Source: Gilvimarinus xylanilyticus (GTDB lineage Bacteria > Pseudomonadota > Gammaproteobacteria > Pseudomonadales > Cellvibrionaceae). From it: DNA of 64,000 bases. Each line of letters opens with the position of its first letter. The first letter of the stretch is position 1. A program made the position numbers and the translations under genes. The stretch spans positions 248,001-312,000 of the forward strand of contig NZ_JAMFTH010000002.1 in NCBI RefSeq assembly GCF_024195295.1, in the 5' to 3' direction. Under the pieces are notes generated by a model. The model had not been told where the DNA came from, did not search any database, and worked only from the letters and a program-made list of their open reading frames with translations. Shown here piece by piece: positions 36,230-43,175 of the stretch.

Positions 36230-36961
36230 ATGATTACTGCCGCAATAGAGTCGTGGAAAGTGTTTAAGGCTATTGATAATAAGGTTAAGTGTCTATTCTA
36301 CTTCTCCTTGTTCTTAATATTGGTTAGAAATTTAATATATCTTGATTATATTCCGGTCCGCTTCGACCCTATGATTTTTGAATCTGGAAAGCTAGCTTAC
36401 AGACTTTCGCTTGGCATTTTCACCAGCTTTATATTCTATGTTGTAGTTATTCACATTCCCGAATATAGCAAGAGAAGAAACCTTAATCCATATATATTTA
36501 CGCTTTCTGACAGGCTTATCACAAGGTTCGAAAATGAAAAGCAACATTTATTTTTAAAGAATAGTTTAAGAGATAAAAATTTCAAAGTTCTTATAGAAAA
36601 GATTAAAAGTGAGAGCGATTCTGATGAATTCGATAAATCTAGAGTGACATATTTCTTTAACGCAACTACACTTTCTGAGTTTTCGCGTGGATTGAAGAAT
36701 GACGTCGACTCGCTTATCAGGTGCTCTATCCACGTCGACCATGAGGCATTCTCAATTGTCAATAACATAGATATGGATCTGTGCCGGGTGGCGTCTTACT
36801 CATACCCTTTTTCAGAGAGCAACGAAGGTGTTAAACCATGCAATCTAGTAGAAGATTGTTTACTGGATAAAATTATCCAGGCCCTAGAAAGTATTGAGAG
36901 AAATGTATATTTACTAGATGCTTACGTAAATAGTTTAAAGAACAAGTACAGCCATCAATAA
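36230..36961 (+). CDS. AT-rich orphan membrane protein
   Basis: A 243-residue protein with two N-terminal transmembrane segments (about 21-40 and 57-76), then a charged cytoplasmic helical region (SDRLITRFENEKQHLFLKN, IKSESDSDEFDKSRV). Base composition is clearly more AT-rich than the rest of the window, with codons such as ATA, AAA and TTA, a sign of recent transfer. TTGGAG precedes the start. It is not recognised; such proteins sometimes accompany defence or phage cargo, but nothing here proves that. The IS30-type element follows. Confidence 0.6.
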   Translation: MITAAIESWKVFKAIDNKVKCLFYFSLFLILVRNLIYLDYIPVRFDPMIFESGKLAYRLSLGIFTSFIFYVVVIHIPEYSKRRNLNPYIFTLSDRLITRFENEKQHLFLKNSLRDKNFKVLIEKIKSESDSDEFDKSRVTYFFNATTLSEFSRGLKNDVDSLIRCSIHVDHEAFSIVNNIDMDLCRVASYSYPFSESNEGVKPCNLVEDCLLDKIIQALESIERNVYLLDAYVNSLKNKYSHQ

Positions 36962-37002
36962 TTTTAACTTTTTTCTCTCAAACAGTTAACTCGATGAAAC
37001 CA

Positions 37003-37037
37003 TCGGGGTCAAACCTTACAATTCAAGCCGAAATATG
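37003..37037. repeat. Island palindrome half-site (REP-like)
   Basis: TCGGGGTCAAACCTTACAAT resembles the left half of the other island sites. It abuts the left end of the IS30-type element, which may have inserted in or beside it. Confidence 0.5.
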
Positions 37038-37043
37038 AAACGC

Positions 37044-38120
37044 GGTTTCGGATAATAAGTGCAATTGGTAAGAGAGAGGCCAGCTGGTAGAGTCGGCACC
37101 TCTCCCGACCAAGAGAAAAGCACTGATGAGCTACTACCAGCTGACCGAGAACGAACGATACCAGATTTACAGCCTGAGAAAAGCCGGACATTCACAAACA
37201 GAAATAGCGGAGCTACTGGAAAGGCACCCATCGACGATCAGTCGAGAGTTACAGAGAAATAAGGGGTTGCGGGGGTATCGCCCTGGTCAAGCCGATAAGC
37301 TGTCAGATCTTCGGCGAAGCAAGGCCCACAAGGCACGGAAGGTTACCGACGAGGTTCTGCGTCAAATTGAGATGTTAACTAGGCAGGATTTAAGCCCACA
37401 GCAGACTGCGGGCTACTTGAAGAGGCGCACCGGGGTTTCGCTACACCATGAAACGATCTATCAGGTAATTTATGCAGATCAGGCCTGTGGTGGGGATTTG
37501 TATAAACATCTGCGGATAGCGTCAAAGCCGTATCGAAAACGCTATGGCAGCTATGATAGACGGGGAAAGATTAAAAACAGAGTGAGCATAGATGAGCGCC
37601 CAGCTGTAGTTGATCAGATGAGCCGGACTGGCGACTGGGAGGGTGATACGGTCATTGGTAAGGGGCGCAACGGAGCCTTGCTGACGATGGTTGAGAGGAA
37701 AACATTATATACGGTCATTGTACGATTAACCGGTAAACGATCAGATTTGCTGGCCGATGCAGCTGTTTCTCACATGGCCCACCTCAAGGACAAGATCAAG
37801 ACGATCACCTTCGACAACGGGCTTGAGTTCGCCGGGCACGAGGTTATAGCCAAAGGTCTGAATGCAGACATTTACTTTGCACACCCCTACGCCTCCTGGG
37901 AGCGGGGAATCAATGAAAACACCAACGGCCTTATCCGGCAATATTTCCCGAAAGGCACGGACTTCAATAAGGTGACGGACGAATAGGTTCGCTTTGTAAT
38001 GGATCGGTTGAATAGCAGGCCGAGAGAAAGCCGAGACGGAAAGTCACCGAATGAGTTATTTATGGGGCAACGAGACGACTTGCTCGCTGCGTAAAGAAAT
38101 TGCAGTTATTACTTGAAACC
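37044..38120 (+). mobile_element. IS30-family insertion sequence
   Basis: Imperfect terminal inverted repeats are visible: GGTTTCGGATAATAAGTGCA... (37044-37066) and its partner AATTGCAGTTATTACTTGAA... (38098-38120), 19 of 23 matching. They enclose one transposase gene that has an amber codon. The element is 1077 bases, a usual IS30 length. No clear target duplication was found by eye. Confidence 0.8.
37126..38094 (+). pseudogene. IS30-family transposase interrupted by an amber codon
   Basis: The reading frame runs 322 codons to the TAA at 38092-38094, but codon 287 (37984-37986) is TAG. The downstream part VRFVMDRLNSRPRESRDGKS continues in the same frame, so a single CAG-to-TAG change explains it. 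The protein has the IS30 N-terminal HTH (MSYYQLTENERYQIYSLRKA), and DDE residues in DWEGDTVIGKG, TFDNGLEFAGHE and WERGINENTNGLIRQ, all before the stop. The truncated 286-residue product lacks only the C-terminal end; activity is doubtful. Readthrough cannot be excluded. Confidence 0.85.
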
Positions 38121-38268
38121 AAGAAACTTAAAGTCTTTCAGATATTTTTCGATTTGGCGGGGAATAAGAGGTCAAATCGTGACTAAACCAATTTAGGTCT
38201 TAGACCACTTCATAACCACAACCGAGCTGCTTTTCTTCTTAAGTCAACACTAGCCCCCATCTTTTTTA

Positions 38269-38664
38269 TTAATCACTCCTAAGCTTCTGAACGGCTGGCC
38301 CAACAACCTCGACTTTATTTGTCCATATATAGCCGGAAAACGTTTCAGGTACGCGGGACACTTGCGTCAAAGTATCAATTCCGGGGGCACCGTTACTATC
38401 CATAGTACCGATCAAGATGATTTCGCTGTTTACGCTCTGCAAACGCTGAGAAAATAGATTTGGCCAACCCCATAGCCAGGGCGCTATATTCATTGGCACC
38501 ATCACAAATGTGTTCCGGCAGCCCTCTGGCACATAACCTGTCCAACCGAAGGTAATATAGCGCTTAAGACAGTTCTTGACACTGGCACGGGTAAAACCGC
38601 GCAGGTTGCCGCCCACGCGTTTCGTGGCTCGCCAAGTCGATTCGGCTCCGCCATAGACGCCCCA
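38269..38664 (-). pseudogene. Duplicated C-terminal fragment of glycerophosphodiesterase
   Basis: Codes for the same C-terminal residues as the intact gene (from about GGAESTWRATKRVGGNLRG to VGPAVQKLRSD), but lacks the catalytic N-terminal part with HRG and ExD. A GTG start could give 115 residues with no active site. It lies between the IS30-type element and the intact gene and should be non-functional. Confidence 0.85.
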
Positions 38665-38672
38665 AAGGGTCA

Positions 38673-38753
38673 GTGGATCGGGGTCAGGCCTTACAGTGGA
38701 TCGGGGTCAGGCCTTACAATTTACAACGAAATATGAAGCTTAAAGCCTGCTCC
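38673..38753. repeat. Island palindrome with a perfect 23-bp tandem duplication
   Basis: The segment GTGGATCGGGGTCAGGCC plus TTACA occurs twice in tandem (38673-38695 and 38696-38718), then AATTTACAACGAAATATGAA and AAAGCCTGCTCC complete the palindrome. It sits at the junction of the duplication. Confidence 0.7.
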
Positions 38754-38862
38754 AAAGTAATAAGGGATAAAACTTAGCTTAACCAATTCAGGTCCTAGGC
38801 CACTTCATAACCACAACCGAGCTGCTCTTTTCTTAAGTCAACACTAGCCCCCATCTTTTTTA

Positions 38863-39846
38863 TTAATCACTCCTAAGCTTCTGAACGGCTGGCCCAACAA
38901 CCTCGACTTTATTTGTCCATATATAGCCGGAAAACGTTTCAGGTACGCGGGACACTTGCGTCAAAGTATCAATTCCGGGGGCACCGTTACTATCCATAGT
39001 ACCGATCAAGATGATTTCGCTGTTTACGCTCTGCAAACGCTGAGAAAATAGATTTGGCCAACCCCATAGCCAGGGCGCTATATTCATTGGCACCATCACA
39101 AATGTGTTCCGGCAGCCCTCTGGCACATAACCTGTCCAACCGAAGGTAATATAGCGCTTAAGACAGTTCTTGACACTGGCACGGGTAAAACCGCGCAGGT
39201 TGCCGCCCACGCGTTTCGTGGCTCGCCAAGTCGATTCGGCTCCGCCATAGACACCCCACACAGACTGTCGCCACTGCGGGTTCTCGTCAAGCAAGGTGGC
39301 CAGCATCTCACCTTCTTGCGTTTCGCGACCTTTAAAGTTAATCAAAAACTTCTGGCTCGGAAAGGCAGAAAAAACCTCACCCAGCTCGGGCAGCAGGCCA
39401 ACACCCTTACCACGCAGAGGGAAGGTCTTGCCGTTATCCGCAGTATAGCCATACCCAAGGTCCAAGGTTTTCAGATAGTCCAAATCATGGTGACGCGTAA
39501 CGCCTGTCCCTTCAGTGCGGCAATCCAACGTCCAGTCGTGGAAGACGGCAAAGTAGCCATCTGTTGTGGGGTGAACATCTAGTTCAACCACATCCGCCCC
39601 AGTGGCGAATGCCGCGCGTATGGAGGGTATAGTGTTTTCAATGTAGTCATGAGTCGGCGTATCAATACGCTGAGCGGTGCAGGTATCATTGGTTAGCCCC
39701 TCACGATGATAGGTTTGATGAACCCCTCGATGCGAAATAATTTTTAAGTCATCCGATTCCGAGCTAGCCCGCCACGAAGCATTCAAAATATATGCGCTTA
39801 GACTGAATAGGACCAAAATAGACGAAGCAATCGTTTTTATTTTCAA
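38863..39846 (-). CDS. Exported glycerophosphodiester phosphodiesterase
   Basis: A 327-residue GDPD-family TIM-barrel enzyme that hydrolyses glycerophosphodiesters to an alcohol and glycerol 3-phosphate. Catalytic motifs are His39-Arg-Gly in ISHRGVHQ, Glu and Asp in VVELDVHPTTDG and His in VFHDWTLD. IENTIPSIRAAFATGAD is the conserved helix. An N-terminal hydrophobic segment (about 5-23) is a signal peptide or anchor, so it acts in the periplasm. It is bracketed by island palindromes at 38673 and 40063, and its 3' half is duplicated downstream. Confidence 0.9.
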   Translation of the reverse strand: MKIKTIASSILVLFSLSAYILNASWRASSESDDLKIISHRGVHQTYHREGLTNDTCTAQRIDTPTHDYIENTIPSIRAAFATGADVVELDVHPTTDGYFAVFHDWTLDCRTEGTGVTRHHDLDYLKTLDLGYGYTADNGKTFPLRGKGVGLLPELGEVFSAFPSQKFLINFKGRETQEGEMLATLLDENPQWRQSVWGVYGGAESTWRATKRVGGNLRGFTRASVKNCLKRYITFGWTGYVPEGCRNTFVMVPMNIAPWLWGWPNLFSQRLQSVNSEIILIGTMDSNGAPGIDTLTQVSRVPETFSGYIWTNKVEVVGPAVQKLRSD

Positions 39847-40062
39847 ATCACACTTCCTGTTAACACCACGACAAGTGATAATGTTTTTTATTATTGATCT
39901 AATACTTTCCGTTTATCATTAAGAAGTCTAAAACACGAAGTGGACATTTTTAAGGCATAATTGTGGCGAATTATGGCAAGTGACCAACTGTAACCCTCCC
40001 CAACACGCGGGAATTCAGGGGGGACAGTTTACTTAATTCAAACTGAATCTTAAGGCCGGGCA

Positions 40063-40116
40063 TCGGGGCTGGTCTTACAACACACATCAAAATGTAACAT
40101 CCAAGGCCAGTCCTGA
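40063..40116. repeat. Island palindrome (REP-like)
   Basis: TCGGGGCTGGTCTTACAACA followed by AATGTAACATCCAAGGCCAG. The core is diverged (GGTCTTACA / TGTAAC), but the layout matches the other island sites. Confidence 0.5.
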
Positions 40117-40166
40117 AGCTTTTAGGGTTATCAGGTTCTAGTCTCCATCTTTAGCCGACAAAAAAC

Positions 40167-40658
40167 CTATTCTGGCTTACTCAACTGCCTCGTTAAGAAA
40201 AAATAGCCAATCAGTCCAAAGACAAACGGATGTCCGGTATAAAGCCTAACTTGATGCGGGCGTCGGAACTCATATTCTTGCTCGCTAACCTCATAGTACT
40301 TCTCAGGATTATCTCCAAGGACATAGAATTTATTATTTTCATATTTAGTAACTCCACCAATTGCAGAACTGTAGGAGAAATTGAAAAAGAAGTAGCCGCC
40401 CACGAGAAATACTATTAAAAATCGCTTGGCTGTCGCCTGCTGAAACATCGCCTCTATGGGGTTATCGACAGTCTTTGGTGTTCCGGATTTTATTTGATGT
40501 ATCCCAAGGCGGCCACAACCCAGAACAAAAAAAGACATGCTGACTACGGATAATGGTAGCCAGAACCATTTTGGGGGAAGAATTCCGAGCCATGCAATTA
40601 AATGAACCAGCATTAGGCCTAAAAAAGTAATTGCTGCTATTAGTTTTATAGTTTTCAT
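40167..40658 (-). CDS. Hypothetical membrane protein
   Basis: A 163-residue protein with about four transmembrane segments: residues 5-25, 32-50, 79-97 and 144-158. Between the third and fourth lies a soluble loop (KYENNKFYVLGDNPEKYYEVS). No family is recognised and the ribosome site is weak. It is the last gene of the palindrome-punctuated island. Confidence 0.55.
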   Translation of the reverse strand: MKTIKLIAAITFLGLMLVHLIAWLGILPPKWFWLPLSVVSMSFFVLGCGRLGIHQIKSGTPKTVDNPIEAMFQQATAKRFLIVFLVGGYFFFNFSYSSAIGGVTKYENNKFYVLGDNPEKYYEVSEQEYEFRRPHQVRLYTGHPFVFGLIGYFFLTRQLSKPE

Positions 40659-40772
40659 GGTGGTATGTTCAATCTATTCGCGAGCTTATTATTTGGTCCA
40701 AATTTTGGGCTTGTCTTTATTTCGATCAGAACAAAGCCTAAATCTCGCACGGTGCACTTTCCCCTGCAACCA

Positions 40773-40839
40773 GCCGAGCGCAGGCCTATTTTAGGGGGTA
40801 AGTGAGCAGGACGCTCACGCAAGCATCGCCACGCCAAGG
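40773..40839. repeat. 67-bp inverted repeat, left copy, flanking the DUF1501 gene
   Basis: GCCGAGCGCAGGCCTATTTT to GCAAGCATCGCCACGCCAAGG matches the reverse complement of 43020-43086 at about 58 of 67 positions (by-eye count). It lies in the gene-free stretch 40659-41105, which has no convincing coding frame. Confidence 0.65.
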
Positions 40840-41105
40840 ACAAGGTGAATGCCGCATAGCGGGAGAGAAGGTGCCCTGGGGTACGGCGTGTCGAAGCGGC
40901 CCGCTAAATTAGGTCGGAGCGAGGGAACCCGTAGGGCTGAGATGCCGGGGTGCGTTTCTTGGTTACTTCTTGCCGCACTGCAAGAAGTCACTCGCCCGCC
41001 CGGCGATTGAGGGCACACAGTTAAAAAGTAACACCGACACAATCGTTAAACTTACGAGCTTAAAGATGTAGTGCTTTATAAGAATAAGGCGCACCGCCCA
41101 ACCCG

Positions 41106-42695
41106 CTACACCGGATTCCCAATCCCCCCATCGCAAATCGGATTCATCGCCGTCAACCGATCCATCAAGGTCGCATTCCCCAAACCATGCTGGGGGAACA
41201 GCGTGGGGAATAAATGCTGCTCGTTATGCAGTGCCATATAATTCAGCACCAAAGTCTCCACCAATAAGTTCACGTTATTAGCGGCGGGGCTGGAGGCGGT
41301 TTCTACGTCGCCGCTGCGGCGCATGTAGCCCAATTGCTGATGCACGGCTTGTTCTTCCAGCGAGCCGCCGACGATGCCGGGGCGGCCATTGGGGTTGTAG
41401 ACCAGAAAGAAGCTGGCGGCGGTTTGCTGATTGTCGCCGGTCCAGACGCCTTTGCCGCGTCCGTTTACGGATTCATCCAGCATGCCGTTGGAGAACACCG
41501 AACCGTCGGAGAATACGTAAATCATGACCGGTACGCCCACGCGGGCGGCGTATTCAATGCAGGCGCCAATGCAGCGCCCGGCGCGCAGGTCGCGGATTTC
41601 GCCGGTGGCGCGGTCGCCGGTGTGGTAGTCGTAACCGCCCATGGTAATGGTGCCCGCACCGGCGTAACCGTTAACCACCAGTTTCATTATTGATGCGGCC
41701 TTGCGGAATTCGCCGTCGGAGTCGAACTCGTCAAAACTGAAAATACCGGCGGGGCCGACAATGTCCGGGTCGGCCACCGGGTCGATAGCGGCAGGGTTGC
41801 CGAAGCGGTCGGCGAGATCGGCGCTTTTGACATAGCCGCAGCGCATTAAATCTTTTAATACCGTATCGCGCACGCTGCCGGTATTCACCGCGCCCAGCTT
41901 GGCGTTGCTGATGCGGTACATGGATTCCATTACCGCGACTGTGTCCGACTGGCTGAGCAGGCCCACTAAATCGCCCACATCCACCAGGCCCGAGACATCG
42001 CTGGGGCGGTCGACTTTAGTGGGGCGCACTTCGGGGTTAATCAGCATTTCGGGCGCAAGAGAGTTACCGCCCGAGTCGCTGGCGCGCGAACCGATAAGCG
42101 CCAGCAGCGAGCCGTTGGCACCTACGCGGTTAATGCCGTACATGGGGTTGTGGGGGTTGTTGCCGGTGTCGTTTTCCGAGCGCGCGGGAATCACCGCGCC
42201 GTTAACGCTGGCGGCGCGGTCGGTGCCTATGCGCTCTAAAATACCGCGCAGCATTTGGCTGTCGGAGTGAAAGGCCAGGCCCAAATCCTGATTAATAAAA
42301 TCGCCCTGCCCGCTTTGCGGCGTCATATCGCCGGGCAAACCCTGTTTGCTGTAACCGGCGGTAGAGAGAAAATCCATTTGCCCACCGGGGCCACCGACTA
42401 ATACATTCGAGCCCGCAATATTGGCGCCGCCTGCTAAATCGAAACAGATAAACGGAATTTTACCCGCGCCTTGGGTGGCTATGCCGCAGGCATCGCGCAT
42501 GGCAGCCAAATCCGACGACAGTGCCGCTTCGGCCTGGCGTGGGTTGGCAAACAGGCTAAAGGCGCTGCCGCCCAACACGGTGGCCGTGCCTTTGTAAAAG
42601 CCCTGGCAGATCATATCGCGCCGGGTGATGGGGCGGCCGTGATCGTTGAGCTTTAGCGGTGCATCTGGGTGCAGGGGTTGTTTGTTTTTACGCAT
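41106..42695 (-). CDS. DUF1501-like Tat-exported protein
   Basis: A 529-residue protein. ITRRDMICQGFYKGTATVLG near the N-terminus is a twin-arginine signal, so it is exported folded. The mature part has FICFDLAGGANIAGSNVLVGG, HNPMYGINRVG, GGYDYHTGDRATGEIRDLR and IYVFSDGSVFSNG, the alkaline-phosphatase-like pattern of DUF1501 proteins. In other bacteria these sit beside cytochrome-c-type genes of the DUF1800 and PSD families. AGGAG supports the start. It follows a LamG/cytochrome gene after a 480-base gap with repeats. The function is unknown. Confidence 0.78.
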   Translation of the reverse strand: MRKNKQPLHPDAPLKLNDHGRPITRRDMICQGFYKGTATVLGGSAFSLFANPRQAEAALSSDLAAMRDACGIATQGAGKIPFICFDLAGGANIAGSNVLVGGPGGQMDFLSTAGYSKQGLPGDMTPQSGQGDFINQDLGLAFHSDSQMLRGILERIGTDRAASVNGAVIPARSENDTGNNPHNPMYGINRVGANGSLLALIGSRASDSGGNSLAPEMLINPEVRPTKVDRPSDVSGLVDVGDLVGLLSQSDTVAVMESMYRISNAKLGAVNTGSVRDTVLKDLMRCGYVKSADLADRFGNPAAIDPVADPDIVGPAGIFSFDEFDSDGEFRKAASIMKLVVNGYAGAGTITMGGYDYHTGDRATGEIRDLRAGRCIGACIEYAARVGVPVMIYVFSDGSVFSNGMLDESVNGRGKGVWTGDNQQTAASFFLVYNPNGRPGIVGGSLEEQAVHQQLGYMRRSGDVETASSPAANNVNLLVETLVLNYMALHNEQHLFPTLFPQHGLGNATLMDRLTAMNPICDGGIGNPV

Positions 42696-43175
42696 GGGGT
42701 GGCTCCTGGGCCTTATTGCGTTGTTTCAACTTTTGCTGTTCACTTTGAACATCTAACGTATGTTGTACTTTCATTGCATTGCTAAATGCACAAAATAATT
42801 CTGCTGAATTTTCAATTCTTTTTTCATATGCCCGTGTCGCCGGGCGTGGCGAGCTACTTTTTTCGGCAAAAAGTAACCGCCATCTCTCCTGCGCGTCCTG
42901 CGCGTCCTGCGCCCGCGATGTTAGTGAATCCCTTCACGTCAAAAACCTCGCCCAACAACTGGCCCCTTTCGGGGTGCCCTCCCTCCGACAAATTTTCGAG
43001 GGCCGCATAGACGCGCCTTCCATGGCGCGGCTATGCTTGCGCGAGCGTCCTGCTCACTTACCCTCGAAAATTGGCCTCCGCTCGGCTCAGTTGTAAACGG
43101 GCGAAAAACCCAAGCGGTTCCACGTTCTCCACGTCGATTTCAATACTTTTTAATGCCTAGTTACAGAAAACATTG
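42696..43175. other. 480-base gap with repeats, no gene
   Basis: Contains a short tandem CCTGCGCGT (about 42891-42910) and the right copy of the 67-bp inverted repeat (43020-43086). Small open frames here are not convincing. The DUF1501 gene may have its own promoter in this gap. Confidence 0.4.
43020..43086. repeat. 67-bp inverted repeat, right copy
   Basis: Inverted partner of 40773-40839. The best-conserved core is GTAAGTGAGCAGGACGCTC on the minus strand. The pair encloses the DUF1501 gene. Confidence 0.65.

Larger units (their letters stand above)
38186..39258. repeat. Direct duplication of about 478 bp covering the 3' half of a GDPD gene
   Basis: 38186-38664 and 38781-39258 are almost identical, apart from a few differences in the first 60 bases. 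They are separated by the 23-bp tandem repeat and palindrome at 38673-38753. The right copy is the 3' half of the intact gene, the left copy a fragment. Near-identity suggests a recent event; an assembly artefact is possible. Confidence 0.85.

Noticed and set aside
34301-40658. Integron-type attC array
   Set aside because: The palindromes lack the GTTRRRY / RYYYAAC core sites of attC, and no integrase is present; a REP-like origin fits better.
42888-42912. CRISPR-like short repeats
   Set aside because: Only two to three copies of a 9-base unit with no spacers; no cas genes in the window.
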